Below, one piece after another: positions 51,071-58,975 of a DNA stretch of 64,000 bases; the stretch's first letter is position 1, and the number at the start of each line of letters is the position of its first letter. This DNA comes from CAWACP01 sp963780655 (GTDB lineage Bacteria > Acidobacteriota > Terriglobia > Bryobacterales > Bryobacteraceae), in assembly GCA_963780655.1 (NCBI GenBank), contig CAWACP010000007.1, forward strand, positions 1 through 64,000. Direction: 5' to 3'. A program made the position numbers and the translations under genes. The notes under the pieces were generated by a model. That model did no database searches. It was given only the letters and a program-made list of their open reading frames with translations, and was not told the DNA's origin.

Positions 51071-52261
51071 GTGCAGCGGCGGTTCTCGCTGATTTCCCCC
51101 TGTTTTTTGCTGTTTACGGCACTCGCGCGCGCCGATAGCGCGCTCGTGGTGCCGTTCTTCAACTCCTCGAACAATCCCAGTCTCGACTGGATCGGGGAGA
51201 GCATTGGCGAAACCGTCCGCGAGGGCCTGGCCTCGCAGGGCATCCTCACCCTGTCTCGCGACGATCGCGAAGAGGCCTGGCAGCGCCTGCAGTTCCACAC
51301 GCACTCTACCCTGACCCTGGCATCGGTAATGCGTCTGGGCCAGACGCTCGATGCCGACACGGTCATCTATGGCGACTTCGACCTGAAGAACCCGCCGATC
51401 AGCACGGCCAATGCGCGGGGGACGCTGCGCATCACCGCGCACGTGCTCGACCTGAAGCACACCAGCCTCGGTCCGCAGTTCGAGGAGACGGGAGCGCTGG
51501 ACGATCTGGCGGTCCTGCAGCGGCACGTGGCCTGGCAGGCGCTGAAGATGATGTCGCCGGACTCGGCGCCCTCGGAAGAAGAGTTCGCAAAGCGCAATCC
51601 CGTGGTGCGCGCCGATGCCATCGAATCGTATATTCGCGGCCTGCTGGCGACGACGGCCGACGAGAAACGCAAGCTGTTTAATCGCGCGGTTCGCCTGAAT
51701 CCGGGCTATTCGCAGGCGGCCTTCGAGTTGGGCCGGCTCAACCTGGACAGCCATGATTACCGCGGGGCCATCGAGTGGCTGCAGAAAGTATCGCCTGGCG
51801 ACGTCCACTTCAATCAGGCGAATTTTCTGTTAGGTCTCGCACGGTACGATTCGGGAGACTTCGCCGGCGCGGCCGCGGCATTCCAGCGGGTGGCCGAAAG
51901 CGTTCCACTGAATGAGGTCCTGAACAACCTCGGGGCCGCTCTCTCCCGGCGTAACGATCCCGCCGCCATCGGCAATTTTCAGAAAGCGCTGGACGGCGAT
52001 GCCAGCGACCCTGTATACCAGTTCAATGTAGGTTACGCGCTGTGGAAAGAGGGCAACTTCGCCCCGGCGGTGGACCGGTTCCGGGCGGTGCTGGAACGTG
52101 ACCCGCAGGATCAGGACGCGCCGGTGCTCCTGGCGCTCTGCCTGCAGGGTAGCGGTCCGAAGAAGGGCGATGCGCGCACGCAGGCGCTCGAGCGGTTGAA
52201 GACCAACTATGAGGAGAGCGCCTGGTTCCAGTTAAAGGCTATCCTGCAGAAGAAGCCGTGA
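51071..52261 (+). CDS. Exported TPR protein with FlgO-like N-terminal domain
   Basis: A 396-residue protein with a probable signal peptide (FSLISPCFLLFTALARA). A FlgO/TolB-N-type domain (ALVVPFFNSSNNPSLDWIGE, DADTVIYGDFDLKNP, about 23-150) precedes TPR repeats (about 185-390; AIGNFQKALDGDASDPVYQF, AVDRFRAVLERDPQDQDAPV). The start is a GTG. The same N-terminal domain occurs in the kinase at 1.6 kb and the regulator at 24.5 kb. It ends with a GTGA overlap into the PP2C gene, so the two are translated together. Confidence 0.8.
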   Translation: MQRRFSLISPCFLLFTALARADSALVVPFFNSSNNPSLDWIGESIGETVREGLASQGILTLSRDDREEAWQRLQFHTHSTLTLASVMRLGQTLDADTVIYGDFDLKNPPISTANARGTLRITAHVLDLKHTSLGPQFEETGALDDLAVLQRHVAWQALKMMSPDSAPSEEEFAKRNPVVRADAIESYIRGLLATTADEKRKLFNRAVRLNPGYSQAAFELGRLNLDSHDYRGAIEWLQKVSPGDVHFNQANFLLGLARYDSGDFAGAAAAFQRVAESVPLNEVLNNLGAALSRRNDPAAIGNFQKALDGDASDPVYQFNVGYALWKEGNFAPAVDRFRAVLERDPQDQDAPVLLALCLQGSGPKKGDARTQALERLKTNYEESAWFQLKAILQKKP

Positions 52262-53295
52262 AGATACGTGTCCGCTGGTTGCGCAAAAACGAGGGGTCGA
52301 ATAGCCGCGCTGCCGGTCCCGCGCCCGCGCAGCCGCAGACCTCTGCTATAACTGACGGGTACGGCGACGCGTCTCGTCGTCCTGAAGTGCAACCGTCCGA
52401 GAAGATGGATTCGCCGGCTGTGGTGGCTGGCGCGGAGGCTGTCATGCCTGAAGAGCGCTTCATTCCCGAAGCGGAGCCGGAAACTGCAACCGCAATATCG
52501 CACGGGAGAGCAGCCGCCAACGGCACCGTCGCGAGTGGAACGGCTATAATCGAAAAGCCGTTTATGATGGAGGCGGTCGGCCTTTCTGATCCGGGCTGCG
52601 TGCGCCCGAATAACGAAGACTTCTTCGCTCTCGTCCGCGATCACGGGTTGTATATCGTCGCCGACGGAATGGGCGGCGCACAAGCCGGCGAACACGCCTC
52701 GCGGCTGGCCGTGGAGACCGTTGTCGATTGCATGCTGAACGCGCCGGAGCCCGGGGCCGAGGCGCTGGCCCACGCCTTTGAGGAGGCGAACCGCCGGGTG
52801 ATGAGCGCGGCCGCCGATGACGCCATGCTCGAGGGTATGGGGACCACGCTGGTGGCGGCGCTCGAAGCAGGGCCTGAGCTGCTGATCGCGAGCGTGGGCG
52901 ACAGCCGCGCCTACGTCTACGATGGGGACACGCTTACGGTGATCACCGAGGACCAGACCTGGGTGCAGGAAGTGGGCCGCCGCCTGGGCATCGACGAGGA
53001 AAGCCTGCGCACGCACCCCATGCGCCACGTGCTCACAATGGCGATCGGCGTCAGCTCGCAGCTGCGCGTTCATTCCTACGCGCTGCGCCCGGAGCCGGGG
53101 ACGCAGGTGTTGCTGTGCAGCGACGGCCTGCACGGGGTGCTGACGTCGGACATCATCGCGGAGCGGCTCCAGGCCGATGGCGATTTGCAGACCCGCTGCC
53201 AGTCGCTGATCAAGGCCGCGCGCGACGCCGGCGGCCCGGACAACATCACCGTCGTGCTGATGCAGACGCGGGAGGATGCAAAGCTGGCGGCGTAG
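52258..53295 (+). CDS. PP2C-type serine/threonine protein phosphatase
   Basis: A 345-residue metal-dependent phosphatase. After a low-complexity N-terminal stretch of about 100 residues come the PP2C motifs: GLSDPGCVRPNNEDFF, YIVADGMGGAQAGEHAS, GMGTTLVAAL, IASVGDSRAYVY, LCSDGLHGVL and GGPDNITVVLM. It removes phosphates put on by the Hanks kinases of this strain. GTG start overlaps the TPR gene (GTGA). The stop overlaps the start of the first Rhs tip (TAGTG). Its final 50 bases are duplicated at 57865-57913. Confidence 0.92.
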   Translation: MKIRVRWLRKNEGSNSRAAGPAPAQPQTSAITDGYGDASRRPEVQPSEKMDSPAVVAGAEAVMPEERFIPEAEPETATAISHGRAAANGTVASGTAIIEKPFMMEAVGLSDPGCVRPNNEDFFALVRDHGLYIVADGMGGAQAGEHASRLAVETVVDCMLNAPEPGAEALAHAFEEANRRVMSAAADDAMLEGMGTTLVAALEAGPELLIASVGDSRAYVYDGDTLTVITEDQTWVQEVGRRLGIDEESLRTHPMRHVLTMAIGVSSQLRVHSYALRPEPGTQVLLCSDGLHGVLTSDIIAERLQADGDLQTRCQSLIKAARDAGGPDNITVVLMQTREDAKLAA

Positions 53296-54092
53296 TGGGC
53301 GCAGGTTTCACAGGCAAAGTAAGAGATAAGGAAACCGGCCTCGATTACTTTGGGGCCAGATATTTCAGTGCGGCACAGGGGAGGTTTACCAGCCCGGACC
53401 CCTTGCCGTGGCTCAATTGGCAAACAGGGAGTGATAAGGACAGACAGCGGTTCCAGAATTTCATAGCCGATCCGCAGAACCTGAACCTGTACGCGTACGT
53501 GCGCAACAATCCTCTGAAGTACACAGACCCGACTGGCCTGTACTACTGCGCCGGAACAGCCGCGCAATGCAACCAGATGGCAGCAGCATACCAGTGGGCG
53601 GCGCTCGCAGCGTGGAAATCGGATTCGAAACTCACCCAAAAGCAACGGGATGCCATAAAGAGCGTCCTGAAATTCCTTGGAAAGCCCGGAGATGCCAACG
53701 GAGTCGTTGTGAAGTTCGGCGTGACTCCTCCACGCACAGATGGAACCACCAACACCCAAACGAACGCCGGCGGAACATTCACGACGATTAAACTCACGAA
53801 CGCGATTACGGGATATAGCCAGACAGCAGCCGCTGAAGTCCTAGTGCACGAGGGGCAGCATGGCGTTGATGATTTCCCGTCAGGCCACAATCCGGCGACG
53901 CATGCTGAACGGCTCGCAACGGAGAGGCGCGCATATCGAACGGAATCATATGTGCCCGAAGGCCTGGGGATAGAGTCGGAATTTGGCCTCTGGAATCCCA
54001 TGTGGCCGGGTGATAAGGACGAACAGTACCGGAATGAGGCGGTCGAATCTGGCGCTCAGGACTCGACAACGAGTGCGGAGACCGGGAAATAA
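53295..54092 (+). CDS. Orphan Rhs tip 1, putative zinc-protease toxin domain
   Basis: A 265-residue protein that starts inside the Rhs core: GLDYFGARYFSAAQGRFTSP, then NLYAYVRNNPLKYTDPTGLY, where full-size Rhs proteins have about 1000 residues before. The variable C-terminal domain follows, with AAAEVLVHEGQHGVDD containing HEGQH (185-189), a zincin HExxH motif, and a later glutamate-rich helix. It lacks a secretion signal and the YD-repeat shell. GTG at 53295 overlaps the PP2C stop by one base. It may be a spare toxin tip used after recombination with a full Rhs gene. Confidence 0.7.
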   Translation: MGAGFTGKVRDKETGLDYFGARYFSAAQGRFTSPDPLPWLNWQTGSDKDRQRFQNFIADPQNLNLYAYVRNNPLKYTDPTGLYYCAGTAAQCNQMAAAYQWAALAAWKSDSKLTQKQRDAIKSVLKFLGKPGDANGVVVKFGVTPPRTDGTTNTQTNAGGTFTTIKLTNAITGYSQTAAAEVLVHEGQHGVDDFPSGHNPATHAERLATERRAYRTESYVPEGLGIESEFGLWNPMWPGDKDEQYRNEAVESGAQDSTTSAETGK

Positions 54093-54661
54093 TGGGCAAC
54101 GTCGATTTTGGCGCCGGTAGGATTCGAACATGTCGGTGGTCTCTCGTGCTGCTGATCGGTTCCTGTCCCGTTCTCATTGGACAACAGACAGACGTAAGCA
54201 AGAAGCCCACGGGTCGAGCAGAACCGATTTCGACCACATTATGTGCAATAGTCAGACACCCCGGAAGGTTCGACGGGAAACTCGTTCGTCTGCACGCCTG
54301 GTTCAAGAGTGATGGATTGGAGTATTCCGTCCTTACGGAGCCTCGCTGCGCAAAAGGCATAGTGCCATATCCGCCGGTGGATCAGAAGCAACGGCCAAGC
54401 TACGAAGCCTTTGAGCGCGCTTTAGACTGGGGACTGCGAAGTACGAGGGACAAGAATGTAGACGCTGTATTCGTCGGGTATTTTCACTGGAAGCCCGGAT
54501 CCACACGCATCATCGAGCTTGAAGAGGTTCTCGATCTGCATGTCACGCGGCGTAAGGACTTCAAGGAGAAGCCGCTGAGAACTCCGCCACTGCTTGAATC
54601 CCCGCCGCCACTGGAACACGAGGGACAGCCTGCCATAGTGCGCGAGCGGCCGACACAGTGA
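54092..54661 (+). CDS. Exported protein, candidate immunity partner of Rhs tip 1
   Basis: A 189-residue protein with a hydrophobic segment near the N-terminus (SLVLLIGSCPVLIG, likely signal peptide or lipobox with C35-like cysteine). The body (LCAIVRHPGRFDGKLVRLHA, VDAVFVGYFHWKPGSTRIIE) looks like a small OB-fold-type secreted domain. I do not recognise a family. Its ATG overlaps the stop of the Rhs tip (TAATG) and its stop overlaps the next tip (GTGA), the position where immunity genes lie. That role is inference. Confidence 0.55.
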   Translation: MGNVDFGAGRIRTCRWSLVLLIGSCPVLIGQQTDVSKKPTGRAEPISTTLCAIVRHPGRFDGKLVRLHAWFKSDGLEYSVLTEPRCAKGIVPYPPVDQKQRPSYEAFERALDWGLRSTRDKNVDAVFVGYFHWKPGSTRIIELEEVLDLHVTRRKDFKEKPLRTPPLLESPPPLEHEGQPAIVRERPTQ

Positions 54662-55485
54662 GGCAGCTGCCGTTGCGGCCGGTGGCCCGACCAGTTGGCC
54701 TCGATTATTTCGGGGCGCGTATGTCGGCGGCGCAGGGCAGGTTCACGTCGCCGGATCCTAAGACGTTCAGCAAGCGTACGATCGAGAATCCGCAGAAATG
54801 GAATAAGTACCCGTATGTCCTCAATAATCCGCTGGCACTCTTTGATCCCGATGGGCAAGAGGAACTCAAGGTAACGATTAGAGCATTCATACCCGACGCC
54901 ACGTTTAAGTACCCTGCCAGCGGTGGACCAACATGGAAGGGAGATGGTCGTGGTTTCTCGACCGCACCCAATGCTTCCAGTCGAGCTCAAGCGGTGTTCA
55001 CGATTGAAACAGACCCCGCAGAGAGCGCTCAACCACTCATAGGTAAGCCGACATTCTCAACATCCGGTTCGGAGGTGGACGTGTACGGGCTCTTCACTGC
55101 AAGGGCCAAATCGAACGTGACCGGCTCTGTAACAACGAACACCCGTCTCGATAATGGAACATCCGTTGTTTCGTTGTCGATGAGCGCGTCAGATCCCCTT
55201 GTTCCTGGAGCGCCGCCAACAGGCGGAACTTTCACGTTCAATGTTTCTCCAGATGGCAGCAGCGTGAGCATGAATGGATCTATCTCGATGTACCCGGCCT
55301 TTGAGGTCAACGTGCAAGATACGGGTACAGGTGCGCAGGGCACATTGTTACAGTACACACCTGCCGGAACCTCGGCAAACAGCCCCGGAGCCCTCCTAAC
55401 CGGCGGGACGATGGACGTCAGCGGCAGGACAAACTTGCCAGACAAACCGCAGAAGACATGCGCCAATCCACCCAACTGCCCATGA
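54658..55485 (+). CDS. Orphan Rhs tip 2
   Basis: A 275-residue protein with another Rhs core end: GLDYFGARMSAAQGRFTSPD, then NKYPYVLNNPLALFDPDG, followed by an unrelated beta-rich C-terminal domain (VTIRAFIPDATF, GDGRGFSTAPNASSRA) that resembles the DUF3238 type, again without N-terminal shell. Its toxicity is not evident; it contains no obvious nuclease or protease motif. GTG start overlaps the preceding stop by four bases; its stop overlaps the next gene by four (ATGA). Confidence 0.65.
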   Translation: MRQLPLRPVARPVGLDYFGARMSAAQGRFTSPDPKTFSKRTIENPQKWNKYPYVLNNPLALFDPDGQEELKVTIRAFIPDATFKYPASGGPTWKGDGRGFSTAPNASSRAQAVFTIETDPAESAQPLIGKPTFSTSGSEVDVYGLFTARAKSNVTGSVTTNTRLDNGTSVVSLSMSASDPLVPGAPPTGGTFTFNVSPDGSSVSMNGSISMYPAFEVNVQDTGTGAQGTLLQYTPAGTSANSPGALLTGGTMDVSGRTNLPDKPQKTCANPPNCP

Positions 55486-55910
55486 AAAGCCGTGCCCAGG
55501 GGTCACTCCTGTTCGCATCGCTTGTTTTGGCGGTAGCGATGTCGTGCGGGGTTCGCCCGGGCGATGTGATTCTAATTCCCTGCGGTTTTGAGGGATGGGT
55601 TGTGATTCGTTATGACGTCACCGGTGAACCAGCTTTCAAACGAGAGGGCTTCAAGACTTTGATTCGAGTCCCGGAGTCCGGCTTCGTCTCGACAAGCAGC
55701 AGCGGTGCGAGGGGCTACGGAGTTGACGAATACTACTTCGCTTGTCCTGATGGAAAACGGGAGCGCTTGCGGAGCGAACTTATCACGTGCCCCAACCAGG
55801 AGCCCTGTGCGCAACAGTTTCAGTTCATCACCAGTCCGGCTAACGTAACCGTATTTTTCGTCGGAAAGACACAGGACTTATCGCGTTATCCTCGGCCAAA
55901 GTTACCATAG
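55482..55910 (+). CDS. DUF6843-like lipoprotein, candidate partner of Rhs tip 2
   Basis: A 142-residue protein with a lipoprotein signal (LLFASLVLAVAMSCG; the cysteine follows VAMS). The mature part (ILIPCGFEGWVVIRYDVTGE, IRVPESGFVSTSSSG, EYYFACPDGKRERL) matches the pattern of DUF6843 domains. Membrane-anchored lipoproteins often serve as immunity proteins for exported toxins. ATG at 55482 lies on the stop of Rhs tip 2. Function is inferred from position only. Confidence 0.6.
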   Translation: MKSRAQGSLLFASLVLAVAMSCGVRPGDVILIPCGFEGWVVIRYDVTGEPAFKREGFKTLIRVPESGFVSTSSSGARGYGVDEYYFACPDGKRERLRSELITCPNQEPCAQQFQFITSPANVTVFFVGKTQDLSRYPRPKLP

Positions 55911-55996
55911 CCAAGTTCCAAGCAGGATGCGCGGGACTGGCTGAGTGGAGTGAACCCCAAAAGTGAGACAGCAAGTTAAGGGACGAAATACATTGA

Positions 55997-56388
55997 ATGG
56001 AGCGAGGTATGTATTTGTCCCGAGCTGTTTACAGTCGCGATCTGAAGGTCGCCGCCATGCGCGCGTTGGATGCCGGTTCTGGAACGGCTGAGATTGCGCG
56101 AAAGTACCAACTGAGTCCCAAGCTGCTGGAGCGCTGGCGAGGAGAGTGGCGCGCCAAAGGAGAGCAGGCGTTTCCCGGCCTGGGGCCCAGAGGAGCGGAT
56201 CTGGCCGCCCTGGACGATGCTCGGCGCATCGCCGAGTTGGAGCGGAAAATCGGCCAGGTCACCATGGAGAACGACTTTTAAAAAAAAGCCTTGCAGCATT
56301 TCAGGGATCATCACCCGGCGGCCATCGTCAGTGGCGCGGATGTCTGTTTGAAGAAGTTCGCCAAGCCGCGGCGAAAGGCGAAGCTGTG
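55997..56388 (+). pseudogene. IS3 transposase OrfA with internal stop
   Basis: Reads SRDLKVAAMRALDAGSGTAE and PKLLERWRGEWRAKG, the helix-turn-helix of OrfA, to KIGQVTMENDF. There a TAA (56279-56281) replaces the usual leucine codon; beyond it the same frame continues KKALQHFRDHHPAAIVSGAD and ends near 56388. The A8 run at 56280-56287 is the kind of slippery site that IS3 elements use to make the OrfAB fusion, so the stop might be bypassed by slippage. Confidence 0.7.
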
Positions 56389-57199
56389 AACGCGTTGTGC
56401 GAAATGACCGGCCTGAGCCGGGCGGGTTATTACCGGTGGCAGACGCCGCGGACTTCGTTGCCGGTAGACATGGAACTTCGGCATGAGCTGCAGAAAGTCG
56501 CGCTCGCATGGCCGGCGTATGGTTATCGGCGCGTGACCATGGAACTCCAGCGGCGCGGCTTCGAGGTGAATCATAAGCGCGTGCTGCACCTGCTGCGGCA
56601 ACACAACCTGCTGTATCTGCGCCGGCGCTCGTTTGTGATCACCACGGACTCGCGACACGATCTGCCGGTCTATCCGAATCTCGCGCGCGGGATGACGCTG
56701 CGTGCTATCAACCAACTTTGGGTGGCGGACATCACCTACATCCGCCTGCGCGCCGAGTTTGTGTACCTGGCGGTCGTACTGGACGCATTCTCGCGCAAGG
56801 TCATCGGGTGGGCGCTGGGACGAACGCTCGAGGCTGAGTTGGCAGTTGCGGCATTGCGGATGGCGCTCAGCGAGCGCCGCCCCGATCCGGGCCTGGTCCA
56901 TCATTCCGATTCGCGGCGTGCAGTACGCTTCACACATCTACACGGACCTGCTACAGGAAAACAAGGTACGTATCAGCATGAGCCGCAAAGGAAACCCCTA
57001 CGACAACGCGGCTTGGGAATCGTTCATGAAAACGCTCAAATACGAGGAAGTTTATCGAAACGACTATCGGGACCTGCGCGACGCCACCGCGTCTATCGGC
57101 GACTTCCTCAACCGCGTTTACAATGAACAGCGGCTTCACTCGGCGCTCGGCTATCGGTCGCCTTCCGAGTTCGCGGGTCAGGCGGGAGATGCGGCATGA
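56282..57199 (+). pseudogene. IS3 transposase OrfB (DDE), frameshifted
   Basis: Contains ALCEMTGLSRAGYYRW, AYGYRRVTMELQRRGFEVNH, the first aspartate in LWVADITYIRL and LAVVLDAFSRKVIGWALGR. Near 56912 an extra T breaks the second-aspartate motif HHSD(RG)VQYAS; the next frame then continues SHIYTDLLQENKVRISMSRK, GNPYDNAAWESFMKTLKYEE with the catalytic glutamate, and ends at 57199. Restoring one base would give a full enzyme. Confidence 0.85.
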
Positions 57200-57484
57200 G
57201 ATGGCTTCCCGAGTTCGGGGGCTTTGCCCCGGCCGCTGAGTCGACGCTCGGGTCGCATCCCTGCGTTGCCCTATCCTCCGCTCAGGTATTTTCAGAGTGG
57301 AGCAACCGAGTCCTCGCCGGCAATGCTTTTGCAGCGAACGGCGATAACCCCCTTAACTTGCTGTCTCACTCCAGGGGTTTACTTCAATATTACGGCCGCT
57401 TTCCCGCCACGCCATTAGAGTTCCGTCGTGACGAAGCTAGTGGCCCTCCAGGGCAGGGTCCGTGCGCTGAGGCGGCGTAGGGGC

Positions 57485-57778
57485 ATGAAATTTGACTCTC
57501 TCCGGACCTGGCAAAAAATCCTGTTAATCAACCTAGCCGCAGTTACAGGAGTCATCACCTCGATATTCATTCTGCCGCCAGCGACGCCTGTATGGTCCTG
57601 GGCGTTGGTCTCGGGTGTTGCCGTCGTCGTGCTTAACTGCGCGTTCATGTCACGTTTGAGACGAAACGCCAGCACCGACGCCGGTCATCGAAAATCTCGC
57701 GCGGACACGCTGATTTACATCGTATTCCCCCTATACGTGCTCTACGTGATCGTCTCGTACGTATACGCGCGTCGTTGA
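57485..57778 (+). CDS. Small membrane protein, unrecognised
   Basis: A 97-residue protein from the ATG at 57485, with three hydrophobic stretches (ILLINLAAVTGVITSIFIL, WALVSGVAVVVLNCAFM, LIYIVFPLYVLYVIVSYVY) separated by a basic, hydrophilic loop. No family recognised. It lies between the IS3 element and the PP2C scrap, so it may belong to the inserted block. Confidence 0.5.
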   Translation: MKFDSLRTWQKILLINLAAVTGVITSIFILPPATPVWSWALVSGVAVVVLNCAFMSRLRRNASTDAGHRKSRADTLIYIVFPLYVLYVIVSYVYARR

Positions 57779-57864
57779 CTGTTGGGTTTCGCTCCCAAGT
57801 CGATGATTCCGGGCGCCTCGACGACGCGCATCCCGCGGCCGAATCTCGCCGCACGGCGGACTCA

Positions 57865-57913
57865 CATCGTCGTGCTGATGCAGACCCGCGGTGAAGCCCC
57901 GCTGGCCGCATAG
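57865..57913 (+). pseudogene. Second copy of the PP2C gene 3' end
   Basis: GTCGTGCTGATGCAGAC is shared exactly with the PP2C gene (53250-53266), and the last 28 bases keep the same length and frame: TRGEAPLAA-stop against TREDAKLAA-stop. Only the last 16 or so codons are present. It marks the far side of the Rhs-tip/IS3 block. Confidence 0.75.
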
Positions 57914-57956
57914 GGCAAAGCCACCGGTGACGCGATCACCACAACGGCGGGTCGGT

Positions 57957-58214
57957 TCATAGGTAAGCTTCCGAGCGGTGGCGCACGCCGAAGATGCGCA
58001 TGACGTCGTTCTCCAGCATGAACAGAACTCGGTAATCCCCGACCCGCAGCCGGAACGAGCCTGCCATGTCGCCATGAAGCGGGTCGACGTTGCCGGCGCC
58101 GGTGCGCGCGTAGTGGAGAATGCCATCGAAGATCCGCATGGCGGTGGCGCGATCAAGATGGCGTACATCTGCCCGCGCTTCATCGAACCACTCGATTCGA
58201 AAGGGCGGCATCAC
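57957..58214 (-). CDS. RelE/ParE-type toxin
   Basis: An 85-residue toxin of the RelE fold: FRIEWFDEARADVRHLD at the start, DPLHGDMAGSFRLRVGDYRV in the middle and LFMLENDVMRIFGVRHRSEA at the end. Such proteins cut mRNA in the ribosome or poison gyrase. Its start overlaps the antitoxin stop by four bases. The basic catalytic residues near the C-terminus (R, H, R) are kept. Confidence 0.85.
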   Translation of the reverse strand: MMPPFRIEWFDEARADVRHLDRATAMRIFDGILHYARTGAGNVDPLHGDMAGSFRLRVGDYRVLFMLENDVMRIFGVRHRSEAYL

Positions 58215-58480
58215 TTGCCGAGCGGGAACTCATCGATCTTCAGACCGAAGTCGGCCAGTACATCTTCCATGGCGACGCCCCTGCCGCCCCGCTCAGCAAA
58301 CCAGACCTGACCATCCCGTAAGCGCCGCCGGTCTTCCTCGGTGACCGGCTCAATGATGGCCGCGCGAGTAGCGGGGTCCAGCAGCATGAACTCCAGGAAG
58401 CGGACCGCTGTGGCAATCTCCGAATCGGGCAGCCGCTCAATGAGCTCGTGCGCCTGCTGTTTGTTTGAGACTGCTTCCAT
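58211..58480 (-). CDS. Antitoxin of the RelE/ParE-type pair
   Basis: An 89-residue acidic protein with HELIERLPDSEIATAVRFLE, the pattern of antitoxins paired with RelE-like toxins, and a tail (GGRGVAMEDVLADFGLKIDE) that should wrap the toxin. It is the upstream gene of the pair, as expected. Confidence 0.82.
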   Translation of the reverse strand: MEAVSNKQQAHELIERLPDSEIATAVRFLEFMLLDPATRAAIIEPVTEEDRRRLRDGQVWFAERGGRGVAMEDVLADFGLKIDEFPLGK

Positions 58481-58568
58481 ACATCTACTTTAGCCGCTCA
58501 GCCGTGGCCGCGCGTTTGAGAAAGAGCGTCGATGGATATCGCCGAGAGGCTCCAGATGAAAGGCAGCC

Positions 58569-58795
58569 TTATTCGACGCCGAACAACTTACGACGGCGCT
58601 GAAAAGCTTTCTTCAGGCAGGAGTCGGATCGGGCGGTTGGAGAAGGGCTGCCGCAATCTGCCGCTTGTCCTCGATGGAGAGGAGGACAATCTCGGTTCCT
58701 CAATGGTCCGGACAGCGGCTTCGCGCACCGCGAGCACAACAAAATCCGGCCGCCCGTTTGAGCAAGGCATGAAGCTCGGTGGGCAGGCGCGCCTC
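58569..58795 (-). pseudogene. DUF1778 (TacA-like) antitoxin remnant
   Basis: Pieces in three frames give LEARLPTELHALLKRAAG, then DFVVLAVREAAVRTIEE, then TEIVLLSIEDKRQIAAALLQ and finally PALKKAFQRRRKLFGVE with a stop at 58569. In order they are a DUF1778 ribbon-helix-helix antitoxin with an internal deletion and frameshifts. No GNAT toxin gene, its usual partner, is adjacent. Confidence 0.65.
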
Positions 58796-58975
58796 GAGTG
58801 GGTCGGGAGCAGCGCCCTCCGCGGCTATGACGCCAACCGCAACCTTCGAGGCGAAGTCCGCCGTCGGCCCACAGAATGCCACTGTCGCGGCGGGGTAGCC
58901 GCGGAAACCACGCCTCGCCTTTTTGCGCAGTCTGGCTACCGGGCTTTCCTTCAGAGGCTTCGCTTTTATCCGCAT
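58700..58975 (-). CDS. Hypothetical protein fused in frame to antitoxin start
   Basis: A 91-residue frame starting MRIKAKPLKESPVARLRKKA with GAGGGGGAATCG just upstream. Residues 24-58 (FRGYPAATVAFCGPTADFAS, KVAVGVIAAEGAAPDP) resemble a conserved small-protein family whose members are longer. From about residue 60 the sequence is instead the beginning of a DUF1778 antitoxin (LEARLPTELHALL). The gene looks like a chimera made by deletion. It overlaps the stop of the small gene upstream (TGATG). Confidence 0.5.
   Translation of the reverse strand: MRIKAKPLKESPVARLRKKARRGFRGYPAATVAFCGPTADFASKVAVGVIAAEGAAPDPLEARLPTELHALLKRAAGFCCARGARSRCPDH

Larger units (their letters stand above)
55951..57381 (+). 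mobile_element. IS3-family insertion sequence, about 1.4 kb, inactive
   Basis: Terminal inverted repeats: TGAACCCC then AGTGAGACAGCAAGTTAAGG (55951-55981) and the reverse complement near 57348-57381 (GGGGTTTA at the right end). Two overlapping transposase frames lie between. No clear target duplication flanks it, so one end may have been rearranged. The transposase carries a stop and a frameshift. It sits between the Rhs-tip cassettes and the second copy of the PP2C end. Confidence 0.82.

Noticed and set aside
54658..55485. Second Rhs tip as a nuclease toxin
   Set aside because: No HNH, Ntox or other nuclease motif is visible in its C-terminal domain, so no activity is assigned.
57196..57480. 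A 94-codon frame after the IS3 OrfB
   Set aside because: It reads through the right end of the IS3 element and its inverted repeat, so not a gene.
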